NCBI GenBank assembly: GCA_025667525.1
Contig: CM046876.1
Location: 531,070,538 to 531,134,537 of the forward strand
Length of the DNA: 64,000 nucleotides
Origin: Glebionis coronaria
Taxonomy: Eukaryota; Streptophyta; Magnoliopsida; Asterales; Asteraceae
Reading direction: 5' to 3'
In this document: positions 33,030 to 45,638 of the stretch, piece after piece
Layout: every line of letters starts with the position of its first letter
How positions within the stretch are numbered: the first letter of the stretch is position 1
The notes under the pieces: model-generated
Seen by the model: only the letters and a program-made list of their open reading frames with translations
Database searches by the model: none
Told to the model about the DNA's origin: nothing
Translations under genes and position numbers: made by a program

Positions 33030-35051
33030 TTCGGGGACGAGTCAGGCTCGTGACTCGGTTAACAAAAACAAGCGCTTTTTGGGAGGCAACCCAATTATCT
33101 ATCTATCTTTACCATAAGTGTAGGGGGAGCCCCGTTGGTGTTTCTTGTTTTCTTTCTTATCATGTGCAGGGATTAGAGCTTCAAAGACACACTCTTGATG
33201 ACTTTTGACGAACCGTGATTCCGTGTTCCCTTCTTCTCGGTTCTATCCTAAACTCTTTTCGATTCACTATTTTATAGTTCTCAATATTAAAATAGGAATC
33301 TCTTTAGTCGTCTTTTCCTTAGCAAGATTTAAACAACGTGCACAATGTCCTAAGTGTAGGGGATTTTACTCCCACATGCTTAAACATTGAGTACAATGTT
33401 TATATTAAGTGTAGGGGGGACTTCTATCGAAGTTAAGTGGCCTTTTCCTTGTATTTGTCCTCATTTTAACCGGAAAATCAAGTTTTCGTCATTTTTCAAA
33501 TTTTTTGATCTATTTTGGCCTATTAGTTTTTCCCTTTGTATAGTTATTTTATTTCTTTGCTAGAATAAATTTTAATAAAGTGATTTTAATTTTCAAACGT
33601 TGTGAATCTTTTGACTCAACCCGAGTTTACTTATCTAAGTTTACTCTAGCTAGTATCCTTAACGTGTTTAAGTCAAGTTTTGCTAGGCTTTTATATAGGG
33701 AACTATAAAACGCGAAAGTCTTAACTCTCACGGGTTAAGAACAATAACTTTTCGCAAGTTCCTATAATTGATCCTAGAGAGTCGTTTATCAAGGGAACTT
33801 TAAAATGCGGTTTCTAAAACTTGAAAAAGTCTAAGAGTTTGCAAGATCCTATAGACGACTCGAAAACCCAAAACTTTGATTTAATAGGCTAAGCATCCAC
33901 GAGTCTCATATCTTGAGATTTTAAACTGTGGAGAACGAGAGATGATAGAGTCAATTATAAGTTTGGTATTTTTTTCGTGAATTTATGTGAGTTAATTATA
34001 AGCCTATTATCCCATCGCTTGCTAATAAATTTATCTGCAATAAATAAGGTTGAACGATTTGAAAAGTTACTTAGCTTCTAGCCCAAGATCGTTTAAAAGT
34101 TGCTCGGTATAGATTAGAGTTCATAGCCAAGGCATAACTTATTGAAGCGGGATGCGAAGATTGGCGAGTCCAAAATGGTCCTAACAAGACATGAGGGCTA
34201 CATTTTGTTGCTAAAGATCCCAAGTGATGTGAAGAATCATTTATCAAAAATCAATATGAAGGATCGAGACACACGACGAAAAGCAAGAACTCCCCAAAAG
34301 ATCACGGAGAAATCTATCCGAAAAGACCCTAGCAAGGTATGAGGATAAATAAATCCAAGTCCCAAAAGGAGGCGGATCGTTGTATATCAAAGTCCAAAAT
34401 AAAGATTGGAGAAAAATGAAGAAGTCGTGGTCCAAGTATGAATCTCTCAAAACTTCAAGTGAAGAAATTCCTATATGAAGAGAAGACCATTATTTCATGA
34501 ACGTCTCTCAAGGTTTGAAGTATGAAGTCGCTGCCAAATATCGGTCCGAGAAAGGTCTCAAATCGCGAAGCGAGTTATTCCAAGATATGAACTTTTTGAG
34601 GTCCCGAGAAGCAGTTTTAAAAGATTTTGTCCTTTAGCTAACTATTGATTAAATCGTTCACTTTATTTTCAGCCTAATAAACTATCGAAATAAGTCAACA
34701 ATGCATCCTCGTGATCATTCAAGACAACAATAAAATATAAGAGATACCCCTAGGAATAAGGGAGTCTAAGTGAATAATTGGTCCACATGAGTTCGTGTTA
34801 GTTTGCTAACTTATAATAACAATGATCTCGTTTGTAAGTTTGGTTTGGAGAAAGTGAAAACTTGAGGATGATGATCATTCATAACATTTCCAAAACCTTA
34901 AGGTATGTTTTTGATTTCTTTACTTTGAATGTTTATAATTTACTATCTCTTTAATAAAGGCCAACGTGGATTGATTATGATGAAAAATGTAAACATGCTT
35001 TGTAACTAATGCATTGCATGAGGACATTACAATGGTTAAGTGTAGGGGATT
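33030..35051 (+). other. 3' untranslated internal region with repeated polypurine-like motifs
   Basis: There is no coding frame. AAGTGTAGGGG(G) occurs four times (about 33115, 33351, 33408 and 35038), the last forming the polypurine tract that abuts the 3' LTR. GGGAGGCAACCCA at 33079-33091 is a motif I associate with Athila/Tat-like elements. The remainder is unassigned. Confidence 0.6.
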
Positions 35052-36692
35052 TGATAGGTGTGTAAACACCCATCCTTTTTACCACTTAATTACAATAATA
35101 ACCGGGCCAAAACGTGTATTTTATGTCATTTATTTCGGAATTATGCGTGGTTTGTGTTTTTGTTGTGATTTAGGACGAAAAGGTGAAAAGTGGAGAAAAC
35201 ACGGCTTTCACGGGCTTTTATCGAAGAAAAAGACAAAAGACGAAGTCGAAAGATCAAAAGTGCAAAAAGGACGGAAGTCCAAGACCAATTTTGAAGATTT
35301 ATCGAAGAAAAAGTCAAAAGACGAAAGTTTACTAAAAGCCGAAGAACTCAAGTCTAATTTATTGAAGATTACAAGACGAGTTTAAAGAAATCCCAAGACA
35401 AAGTCATTGAAGTCAAAAGATTAAAGAAGATTAAGGACTTAAGCATGCAATTAGAGAAAGAAGAAAGAGGGAGGAAGCTTCCTAAGCTCCTCCCTAATCT
35501 CCCTATATATAGATTAGATTGTTTTCATTTCAAGGTGTTGGTGGCTTGACAACCCATTCTTCCACCATTTTCATTTACCTGCACTTTAAATTTATGCACC
35601 TTTAATTTCTTGTATTGCACCCTTTTAATTCCAAGTATGTTTACTTTTAATTGTTGTTAATCTTTACTTTATTGCTAATCTCCTTCTACCTTTCTTGTTT
35701 GATTTGTTCTTCATCTTTGTGTTCATGTTCTTGAGTTTTATGGGTTTCAATCAAGTGGGTTTTGATTGATTTGGCTTTATTTGTTAGTTTTGATGATTTG
35801 TTTTGATTGGTTATTGTTAGTAGATCATTTGTGGTTGTTTTGGTTTAATCTTTTGGTTAATCTTGATTAGTTTTAGTTAAATTCGTGCTCTCTTCTTTTC
35901 CCCTGTTCTTCGTTCTAAGTTACTGTTTCTTTCCCAGATATTCCGAGTCAGCATTTTTATTCCGTATCAAGTTAGTTCATCCGGAATATTTTATATTCCG
36001 GATCAGAGTCTTTTATTCGGAATATTAATTTATTCCGGATCAAGTGCTTCATTCGGAATATTTGATTATTCCGGATCAAGTGCTTCATGCGGAATATATT
36101 TTATTCTGGATCAACACATTATTCCGAACGAGCATTTATTCCGGATAAAGTCAATTATTCCGGATGAAGCCCAATATTCCGAATGAAAGGAAATTATTCC
36201 GGATGAGCTGTTTATTCCGAATAAGCAATTATTCTGGATGAACATGTTTATTCCGGATGAAGCCCTTTTCTTCCGGATGAGGATTTTATTCCGGATGAAG
36301 TGATTTATTCCGAATGAAGGCTTTATTCCGAATGAAGTGTTTTCAGTTTTTGAAGATTTCTGTTTTTAATTTTTAAGCTTTACTTTTCCCGCCTTTTTCT
36401 TTATTTGCATTTTTATTTGCTTTCCTTTTAGTTTAAGTTTAAGTTTGTGTTATTTACTTTATTTCCCTTTTAAATTTCTCGTAATTTACTTTTCGCCAAC
36501 TTTTATTTTTCATTATTGTTTCTTTGACCGTCTTTATTTTATCTTGGCAAGTCTTTATTTTTCATTAGTTTTAGACAACGACCACCCTTTCATTTGATTC
36601 ACCAAGAACAACTAATCTCGCACATTTAACCGTGATCAATTCGAAGAGATTCCGAGAAACGAACTTTTCAACCTAGTAAAATCTTTACATTA
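35052..36692 (+). repeat. 3' LTR of the 7.3-kb non-autonomous element
   Basis: Near-identical to 29386-31021 with a few single-base changes and small indels. Followed by the target duplication TGACT at 36693-36697. Confidence 0.9.
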
Positions 36693-37757
36693 TGACTAAG
36701 AAAGTGTTAAAATGGAATTATGCAAGGATTATTAATCTTTATATAAGGTTTAGAGATGTAAGCATCTCAGATCACAATCCATCAAATTTTCTTTGTGTAC
36801 AAACAAACTAGAAAACTATTATGAACATTGATCCATAAACTTTGGTATATAATGCTAAGTAGCTTTCCAATTAAAGAAAAAGGCTAACGCGCAGTACATG
36901 TATACGTTATAGCAGCACACACAAACTAGTGGTTCACAAAAGAACAGCCAAATTAAGAAGATTCACAATGCGCTCGAAAATGCAAACGAAGTGCAATACC
37001 AAAATAAAAAAACAGAGATTATTGTTTTAAATATTAACGCGAACTACTTGGGATCAAGATAGACATCAAACTGCCAGATAATGAAAGAAAGCAAAATCAC
37101 ATATAAAATAACTATGAAAAGTTGAAGAATATATTAATTACAAAAAGATAAAGATGGTACATATGTCATTCAGAATTTGAGCGAAGGACATTCCCTGAGT
37201 ATAAAAAGCCGGAAGGCATGAACAAGCAAGCAGGAACAAGTGCTAATTCTAAACTGATACAACCAGGAAGGCAGGAACAAGCAAGCATTCCCGCTGAGAA
37301 ACAAGAGTTTCTTCATTTACCAACCGTATAACAGGATTTCTTTGACTGCAGTGAACAAACCAAAGTATCAAACAATAGCAGTCCTCTATAACTCGCTATT
37401 CTTAGCAAAATGAAAGTCATACAGGAAGGCTTTATCCCACAACCATAGTACACCATCTTGCAGCATACATCCAAATACCCCTTCCAAGTTCCAGAAAGCC
37501 TTTTTAACACAGAATAACAGGTGCCATTTCAACCATTTAGGGGTGGCCTAATGGCAAAATGACTTGTGACTATCACTCTAATATGTTTGGATGATTTTGC
37601 GAGTGACCACTACTAAGAATTCATAGAACCATCACATACAATAAAAGTCAAACTATAACAGGTTCCTATAGATGTGATGATTATGTGCAGCAATGTGTAA
37701 ACCAAAGCGACAACAACAACCACAACCAATGAAGCTGCGACTTCAAGAAATCAGTTG
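36693..37757. other. Host segment between two insertions
   Basis: Continues the locus seen left of 29386. No certain gene. A 65-codon minus-strand frame (37313-37510) lies in moderately GC-richer sequence that could be the 3' end of a transcript, but it has no recognisable motif. The five bases before the copia LTR (AGTTG, 37753-37757) should be its target duplication; the partner lies outside the window. Confidence 0.4.
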
Positions 37758-38544
37758 TGAAGGTTTATATTTACCATAACAATTATTTAAAACCTTAATA
37801 TGGATCAAAGAACGCATAGCGGAAGCAAATTAACAAGATCATTAATTTAACACAATTATAATTAATCAAGATTAGGGTTACATACCTTTATCCTAGCAAG
37901 ATCCACAAGACGACGGAACGAACGGAAACTAGGGTTGATCACAAACACCACCAAGAATATAGTATAAAGCAAAACTATATCACGTCTTGTACACACGTAA
38001 TACGACGAGTTAACCGTGAGTCTAGCACGAACAAACCGAGCTTCAACGCTTATGAAATATCTACCCAACAACCCTAGAGAGGGGCTAGGACTAGATAAAT
38101 AGCTAAATCGAAAACCAACGAAAACCCGTAAGGGTGTGTGGGTTGCGATCGCAGGAAGGAAGAGAAGGGGAGGGACCAAAAAATTATGAAGGCCTTGGGG
38201 TGTTTATATAGGCTTGGCAATCCTTGGGCTCCAAGTAATAAACAAGAATTAGGAAAGAAAATCTTTCCCTTTGCCCCCTCTCCTTTGGCCGACGGTTGCA
38301 AGCCCCCAAGAGGGTGTTTGCGTAATTTTTGTCTTTCGTCTTTTCCCTTCTATTTGTTTCCATAACGGTCGTTAAACTTAACTATTATTTATTAACGATT
38401 GTTAGTTAAGCTTTGGTTTGATTTAATAAATATATATAAAATATATTTAATAAATAAATTAACCCTTTACGTTATGTGTGCAATCCCGTGATCACGAGTT
38501 CGATCCTATCTCACGACTATTAATTTTAAGTCCATAAACTTTCA
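37758..38544 (-). repeat. 3' LTR of the minus-strand copia element
   Basis: 787 bp. Homologous to 44890-45638. The minus strand carries a TATA box, CCTATATAAACA, at 38201-38212 (45333-45344 in the other LTR). Confidence 0.88.
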
Positions 38545-39340
38545 GCTCCCACTTGGACAAAATTCTAATATCGTGATCACATTGACTAGCGTCTAGTTAC
38601 ACTAGCAATGTCACTAGTACAAACCGGGTAAGGTCTCCTGGACAAGAACCTTTTAATGATTATATCATTATTATTATCCTTTCATTTCAAATACATCGTT
38701 AATAAGGATATGGATCTCAGTCATTCCTTTCATTAACTATTTTGTTTCTCGTTTACGGATATAGCAAGATTACCAAAACACATTTGGGTGTGGCCACACA
38801 AACATCTTACTACTCCCCCGAGGGGCCCAGCTGTATTTATACTTCAAAATAATTTGAAGGAAACAAATCCCATTTTGACTACAAGCAAAACACATGAACC
38901 TTGCAACACTTCTGAAAATAACCCTTATAACTACCAGTTACGTTTAGCGTTAGGTTACCTTACAGAAATGCAGTACATTCAATGCAGCTTTCTGGTATCT
39001 TAGGTCTAAGGATAACTATTTATGATTTACTTAATGACAAAGATCCATAAAGTAAAACCATATAGTTGGGATAAGTCCAATATTTGTTCCATCAAATATC
39101 ATCCAAAATTGACCAATATACTTTCAAGTATACTCTGTCACTATTTTGAATTGTCTTAGTTTAATAATACTCCCATATTATTAATCGACAACGGACATTT
39201 AGAAACATCATAATGCTCATGGATTAAAACATGTAAAATAGGATATAAAATCAAATAACAGAAAAATAAACGAAATCCAATCTTTATTTCATCAATTCAA
39301 TAATGTATTACATCCTTTATCCAAATACTAATCAATAGAT
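38545..39340 (-). other. Copia 3' internal region, non-coding
   Basis: Between the RNase H stop and the 3' LTR. It holds the polypurine tract at 38545-38556. Otherwise no frame or motif is recognised. Confidence 0.7.
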
Positions 39341-40354
39341 TTATCGCATGAATTCGCTAGCTAGTTGCAGCCCAATAGCCTTGGCATGCTTAACTACCTT
39401 TGGCCTAGATAAATCCTTAGTAAAAGGATCAGCTACGTTATCATCTGTGTGAATTTTTATTAATTTTATTTCTCGAGCTTCCACTTGTTCTCGAACGTAG
39501 TGATATCTACGTTTAAAGTGTCTGGCGCCTTTCATAACTCCAGGGTCATTGGCGAATATTATTGCAGCAGAATTGTCACAATATATATAAATAGGTTCTT
39601 TAATTGAAGGCATCACTCCAAGATCTCCAATAAACTTCCTAATCCAAACAGCTTCCATTGCAGCTTCTGAAGCGGCCATGTACTCGGATTGAGTCGCATG
39701 CATAACAACGGTTTTCTGCTTACTGCTCTTCCAGTCAACTGCTCCTCCATTGACGACAAACATGTAACCAGTTTGAGACTTCGTATCGTCTTTATCACAT
39801 TGACAGGACGCATCACAGAATCCTGTTACATTCAATCCTGTGTCTGGTTTACCCTCGAATACCAAAAACATATCTTTCGTACTCCTCAAATACTTTAGAA
39901 TATGCTTAACAGTAGTCCAGTGGAACTTTCCTGGATTCTGTTGGTATCTACTGACCAAGTTCTGAGCAAACGCCACATCAGGCCTTGTGCATCTTACAAC
40001 ATACATAATAGATCCTACAGCCGAAGCATAAGGCACCTTCCGCAAGTAAGCCACCTCTTCAGGTGTTGATGCATCTTTCTCATGACTTAATTCATGCTTA
40101 ACCTCCATCGGTAGAAAACCTTTCTTAGAGTTATGCATGTAATATTTCTTCAATATCTTATCAATATAAGAATCTTGACTAAGACCAATTAACCGTCTAC
40201 TCCTATCTCGATAGATTTTAATTCCCAGAATATATGCAGCATCTCCCAAATCCTTCATAGAAAAACATTTACCAAGATAATCTTTAACTTCCTTAAGTCT
40301 TGGGATGTTACTTCCCATGATTAATATGTCATCGACATATAAAATTAGGAACAC
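39341..40354 (-). pseudogene. Copia RT C-terminus and RNase H
   Basis: 337 open codons. It starts at the RT active site FLILYVDDILIMGS (D-D pair), then LGKCFSMKDLGDAAYILGIKI, VPYASAVGSIMYVVRCTRPDVAFA, and RNase H with GFCDASCQCDKDD, SKQKTVVMHATQSEYMAASEAA, IYCDNSAAI and IHTDDNVADPFTK. The protein part is well preserved, but the RT N-terminal half upstream is full of stops, so this is a fragment of a broken pol. Confidence 0.9.
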
Positions 40355-41050
40355 TACATTACTCCCACTAGCTTTACGATATACACATGGCTCATCACGA
40401 TTTTGAATAACTCCGAACTTTTCGATTTCTTCATCAAATCGCTTATTCCATTAACGTGATGCTTGCTTCAAACCATAGATCTTTGAAGTTTTCACACGCG
40501 CTTTGGATATTTAGGATCAACATACCCTTCCGGTTGTTGCATATAGATGTCTTTATTTAAGCGACCGTTCAAGAAGGCAGTTTTAACATCCATTTGCCAT
40601 ATCTCATAGTCATAGTATGCTGCTATAGCTATGAGAATCCTATAGCTCGTAAGTTTGCTACAGGAGAAAAATTCTCCTCGTAGTCTATACCAAAAGTTTG
40701 AGTAAAACCTTTAGCTACTAAACGTGCTTTATAGGATTGTATTTAACCATCCATGTCGGTTTTCTTCTTATAGATCCACCTATTTTTCACTACTTTAGCA
40801 TTTTTAGGCGCGTCTACAAGAATCCAAACATCGTTGATTTCCATGGATTTCATTTCCTCATTCATCACAACTATCCATTTTGACTTTTTTGGATCAGACA
40901 TTGCGGATCGATAGTTAGCAGGTTCACCAAGATCCCCTACTTCCTCCTCATCATCCTCTATGTAAAGACATAGTTTGTCTAGCGCATGTATGGTCCTTTG
41001 AGACCTACGTGGAGGAATTAATTCCGCTGGAACACTCAGACTTTCTGGTT
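40355..41050 (-). pseudogene. Copia RT N-terminal half, heavily broken
   Basis: Recognisable pieces in shifting frames: SDPKKSKWIVVMNEEMKSME, RWIYKKKTDMDG, then [20 protein letters not shown] and [10 protein letters not shown], and the QPEGYVDPKYPK-type region decayed. At least six stops and frameshifts. Confidence 0.8.
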
Positions 41051-42031
41051 CTACAGGAATTTCCTCGCTAGTATTTCAGAAGGCAATGTATCTTCTTGAA
41101 TTTCTTCAAGATCATAATTTCTCCCACTGAATTCTTGATTTACAAGATCATTTTCAAGGAAGTCTCCATACCGAGCCACAAATACTTTGTTCTCAGCCAG
41201 ATAATAAAAGTAGTAACCCATAGTTTCCTTAGGGTAACCTACAAAGATACATTTTACTGAGCGTTGTTGGAGTTTATCTCTAGAGTCACGTTTCACATAC
41301 GCCTCACAACTCCAGACCTTTAAATAATACAAATATGGCTTCTTGCCATACCATAGTTCATATGGTGTCTTATCAACCTTCTTTGTGGGAACCATATTTA
41401 GAATACGAACAGCAGATTCAAGAGCATAATCCCAAAAGGATAATGGTAAAGTTGTAAGATTAAACATAGATCGCACCATATCTAATAATGTACGATTTCT
41501 CCTTTCAGATACACTATTTTGTTGTGGAGTATATGGAGAAGTAAGTTTCTGAACAATTCCATTCTCACTTAAATAATCTTTAAACGCTTGACTTAAATAT
41601 TCACCACCACGATCAGAACGAAGAGCTTTAATCTTCTTTCCTAGTTGTAAATCTACTTCCTCTTTAAACATTTTGAATGTTTCAAATACCTCATGTTTAT
41701 GCTTAAGTAAATAAACATAACCATAACGGCTATAATCATCCGTAAACGTTAAGAAGTAGCTAGCACCTTTCCTTGACACATGTCTAAGTGGTCCACATAC
41801 ATCAGTATGTATCAAACCAAGTAGTTCAGTAGCCCTTTCAATATTGCTATTAAAAGGTTTCTTGGTCATCTTTCCAGAGATACAAGATTCGCATTTATCA
41901 AATGATTCATCATTGATATTTTCTAAAAGACCATCACGTTGAAGCTTTTGTATGCGAGTCTTCCCAATATGGGCAAGCCTACAATGCCAAAGATTAGAAG
42001 AGTTCTTGTCTAACTTACTCTTCTTATTCAT
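41051..42031 (-). pseudogene. Copia GAG-pre-integrase and integrase domain
   Basis: 326 open codons. The N-terminus has the pre-integrase HHCC motif (LWHCRLAHIGKTRI...CESCISGKMTKKPF). The integrase core follows with HTDVCGPL (first Asp), DDYSRYGYVYLLK, ALRSDRGGEYLSQAF (second Asp) and SPYTPQQNSVSERRNRTLL with the catalytic Glu. Then the copia YELWYGKKPYL and KCIFVGYPKETMGY region. Its frame ends at 41051 while homologous sequence continues in another frame. Confidence 0.92.
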
Positions 42032-42330
42032 GCTAAAACAGAATTATTTTTCCTCTTGGAATTTTTATCATGCATGTTAATTTCAAAAACACCATTCACA
42101 GAAATTGCATCAAAATAGAATAAACCATCTTTGAAAATAGAAATTCAATTATTATCAATCGTGTGATTAAATCCAAGATCCAACATACAAGAAAAGGAAA
42201 TGACACCCCCAACAATTGTAGGTGCATAATGACAATTATTTAAAAACAGTACTAAACCCGAAGGTAAAACTAATTCAAATATTCCTATAGCTTCAACCGC
42301 TGCTTGTGCGCCATTGCCCACTTGCAGAAA
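42032..42330 (-). pseudogene. Copia protease C-terminal part, decayed
   Basis: Joins the protease start to the pre-integrase domain. Short open pieces only, with several stops; no motif is long enough to place individually. Confidence 0.5.
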
Positions 42331-43397
42331 TTATTTCCCATAGGTAAGCTTCCTCTTCAACTCAAATCCTTGCAGGGTATTACAAATATTAATACCACAT
42401 CCCGTATCATATACCCAGGAGTTTGATTTGTATGAAAGATTAAATAACTCTGTCATAAATAAGTTACCTAAATATGGTGCTGCAGCAGCTAGCTCAGCCT
42501 TCTTCTTATGTTCTGACATTTCATGGAGATAGAGAGAGCAATTCCTCTTCCAGTGTCCAGTCATCTTGCAGTAGTGACAAGTCTCATCTTTCTGAGATTT
42601 CTTGACAAAGTTCTGCTTCAGTTTTGATGTAGTCGCAACTTGTTTGCTCTTATCAACCTTGCCTTTGCCTTTCTGCTTCTTATTCACTTGCGGTTTTGGT
42701 TTCGTCACTCTACCCTTTTGCACATAAAGTACTTGAGGAGTAGCAGTAGATGCCTTATCTTTCAACCCCTTTTCAAAGTCAATGAGCATTGCATGCAAAT
42801 CATTAACCATCTTCCCCGTGCAATGCATATTATAGTTACGAACAAAATCATTGAAGTCCTTATTAAGGGACCTATTGATCAAGTTAATAGCCATATTATG
42901 ATCAAAGGGTTGTCCTAGTGCGATGAGTTGTTCCATATAACCCCTCATCTCCATATAATGAGCACTTACGGACTTTCCAGGAGCTTGCTTGCAACTATGT
43001 AGAGCATCAACCAAATCATAGATCTCTACAGCTTGCGGCGTTTCATACACAGCCTTGAGTTCTTCAAGCATTAGCTGAGGTGAAAATAGCTCATACTTCC
43101 TTTGAAGTGATGGAGCCATTCTCCCTAACATTACAGCAGCCACCTCATGGTGCTTCTTAATGTTAGCAGCGTGTTGAAGCCTTTCCGCATCAGATGCTCC
43201 TTCAGCAAGATCCTCCGGAAAGGAGTTTCCAAGATATTGATAGTACCAGCTGCTCTCAGAACAATTCTTAGTACACGATACCAGTCATTGAAATTAGGGC
43301 CAGTAAGTACAGGCCGTTCAAAGAAAGCTTTGAACGCCGAGCTTATTGTCAGATTGTTTTCGGGTTGAGCCTTTTCTACAGAAATAAGTTCAAACAT
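42331..43397 (-). pseudogene. Copia Gag and start of protease
   Basis: The start Met at 43397 opens MFELISVEKAQPENNL and FNDWYRVLRIVL, the usual copia Gag N-terminus. One frameshift near 43210 separates this from the rest (VAAVMLGRMAPSLQRKYEL; GYMEQLIALGQPFDHNMAINL). A lysine-rich linker and a zinc knuckle CHYCKMTGHWKRNC (CX2CX4HX4C) come next, then the protease active site WVYDTGCGINICN. The frame ends at 42331. Confidence 0.9.
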
Positions 43398-44877
43398 TTT
43401 TATTTTTGATAATACAATTCAAGAAAATAAAATTACCGCGGTAATAAAAACATAGTATTTTCCTTGAAACTAGAATCCATATTGACATAGATTCATCACA
43501 TCAGTTGATCTGCTAGTGACAAATGTATTCAACACAGTAACTTGTCGAACAATAATTGACAAAAAAATTTGCCATTTCTAGATACGTTAGGGATTTACAT
43601 TGCCAAAATCAATTGCATTGTAAACATGTTTTATCCCTACTTTTTGCCTTAAGTTTCCAGTTCTCACTGAGTAACTCAATTAAGTCTACTAATCTAAAGA
43701 ACGTAAAACCTTCATGTACAATCTTATTCAGTCATGAAGTTTTCTCTCCATTACAACATCGTACGATATCTTATATGACGACAATTGTAACTTCAAGTGT
43801 TCGTCAATTAGAGGGCATATGACTTAAATTTTAGGGTGTAGATTTTGGTGTCAAAATCATGTATGGAGAAGCATGCATGTATCTCCATAACATAAGTTTT
43901 ATAAAAAACGTTTAGTAAACTTTTTGGTGAGACTAAAAGTTCATCATATATTTGCAAGTTGAGGTATTGGTTAAGCCAATTAAAGATTTTACACACAACT
44001 AAATTCACACCGTACTTTTTCTAGAACTTAGCTAAAGCACAAAGCAATAACCTTATTCATTGTGTTTCGGATGTGAATTAATGTAGTTAAATCAACCTTA
44101 AAGAATTATACCAATAACAACCGTAGGTAATTCCAACTTTTGACACACAGGCGAGCCGGGAATTTGGTCAGCGCTGAAGCATAACACCTCCTTCCTTAAC
44201 TGGGTACATGACCAGCGGTGCGTTATACCCACTTTATAGTTTGTCAAAATTGAGTAGGCCGTTAAGTTGCTATTGCAATTCTAATCAACACAAATCATAT
44301 GTAATTTAGATCTCAAAACAATTCATTAATTTTGATAAGATTAGTCCATACTATTTTTCTTTGGAAAAAAAATTACCCTTGTTTACAACATACAATATAA
44401 AAACACATGAAAACAAGTAGTACAAAAAAAACTAAATCAAATAGCCACATGCATAACAATTTATTCAAAGAACATCAAATCTAGGGTTTTTATGAACATA
44501 AAAAGTCTTCTCTAATTTTAAAACTTTGAATCAAATAAAGCAAATAGCAATCAAAATTATATGATCCGTAAAAAACATGCATGTTCATTACGGATCTCCC
44601 ACATTCTCTTAACAATTAAAAAACTACGGATCGTAACCACACATGACATAACAATTAGTTCATGCAAAACATCTAAAGTTAATTACCATGTAATTTTAGG
44701 GTTTACAAAAAAAAACTTTTTTTTATAAAAAATTCGGCATAGCCGATTTTAAAAAAACAATAAAAACAAAAACCCTAATTTTTATAAAACCTAAAAAACA
44801 ACATGTAATTTTTAACACAAATCAATATTAGTTAAAAAAAACTTTAGATCTTGATAATTATAATCATGTTAAAAGGT
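43398..44877 (-). other. Long copia leader, non-coding
   Basis: About 1.5 kb between primer site and gag start, longer than usual for copia elements, AT-rich, without frames. It may include a further unrecognised insertion. Confidence 0.5.
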
Positions 44878-44888
44878 CTCTGATACCA
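44878..44888 (-). other. Primer binding site, tRNA-iMet type
   Basis: Minus strand TGGTATCAGAG, one base from the LTR end at 44890. Confidence 0.85.
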
Positions 44889-44889
44889 C

Positions 44890-45638
44890 TGAAGGTTTAT
44901 ATTTACCATAACAATTATTTAAAACCCTAATATGGATCAAAGAACGCATAGCGGAAGCAAATTAACAAGATCATTAATTTAACACAAATATAATTAATCA
45001 AGATTAGGGTTACATACCTTTATCCGAGCGATATCCACAAGATGACGGAACGAACGGCAACTAGGGTTGATCACGAACACCACCAAGAATATAGTCTAAA
45101 GCAAAACTATATCACATTCTTGTACACACGTAATACGGCGAGTTAACCATGAGTCTAGCAAGAACAAACCGAGCTTCAACGCTTATGGAATATCTACCCA
45201 ACAACCCTAGAGAGGGGCTAGGACTAGATAAATAGCTAAATTGAAAACCAACGAAAACCCCTAAGGGTGTGTGGGTTGCGATCGCAGGAAGGAAGAGAAG
45301 GGGAGGGACCAAAAATTTATGAAGGCCTTGAGGTGTTTATATAGGCTTGGCAATCCTTGGGCTCCAAGTAATAAACAAGAATTAGGAAAGAAAATCTTTC
45401 CCTTTGCCCCATCTCCTTTGGCCGACGGCCGCAAGCCCCCAAGGGGGTGTGTGTAATTTTTGTCTTTCTTCTTTTCCCTTCTATTTGTTTTCATAACGGT
45501 CGTTAAACTTAACTATTATTTATTAACGATCGTTAGTTTAGCTTTGGTTTGATTTAATAAATATATATAAAATATATTTAATAAATAAATTAACCCTTTA
45601 CGTTATGTGTGCAATCCCGTGATCCCGAGTTCGATCCT
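44890..45638 (-). repeat. 5' LTR of the copia element, cut by CACTA
   Basis: Matches the first ~750 bp of 37758-38544. The match ends at GTTCGATCCT, after which the CACTACAA terminus of a CACTA transposon begins. Confidence 0.88.

Larger units (their letters stand above)
29386..36692 (+). mobile_element. Complete non-autonomous gypsy-type LTR retrotransposon, 7.3 kb
   Basis: Two LTRs (29386-31021; 35052-36692) flank 4.0 kb. The target duplication TGACT is exact at 29381-29385 and 36693-36697. The primer site just inside the 5' LTR, TGACGCCGCTGCCGG, resembles the tRNA-Asp site (TGGCGCCGTTGCCGG) used by Athila-type gypsy elements. A purine tract GTAGGGGATT abuts the 3' LTR. The internal region has one zinc-knuckle/acidic coding frame but no protease, RT or integrase, so it needed help from a related element. 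With this target duplication the LTR ends are TG...TA, not TG...CA. The LTRs differ by only about one base in fifty by eye, so the insertion is fairly young. Confidence 0.9.
37758..45638 (-). mobile_element. Ty1/copia retrotransposon, decayed, minus strand
   Basis: The left (3') LTR is 37758-38544 and the right (5') LTR is 44890-45638, with an initiator-Met primer site at 44878-44888 and a CCAAGTGGGAGC purine tract (minus strand) at 38545-38556. The LTR termini form an inverted repeat, TGAAAGTTTAT/ATAAACCTTCA. Copia domain order is visible: Gag, zinc knuckle, protease, integrase, RT, RNase H. Several frameshifts and stops make it inactive. The 5' LTR is cut at 45638 by a CACTA element, losing about 40 bp relative to the 3' LTR. 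Confidence 0.92.

Noticed and set aside
37313..37510. 65-codon minus-strand frame as a host gene
   Set aside because: No recognisable motif, no clear splice signals; length is within chance.
38074..38365. Frames of 75 codons on both strands, repeated at 45261-45494
   Set aside because: Both are within copia LTRs; the repeat reflects LTR identity, and the stretch includes the TATA box.
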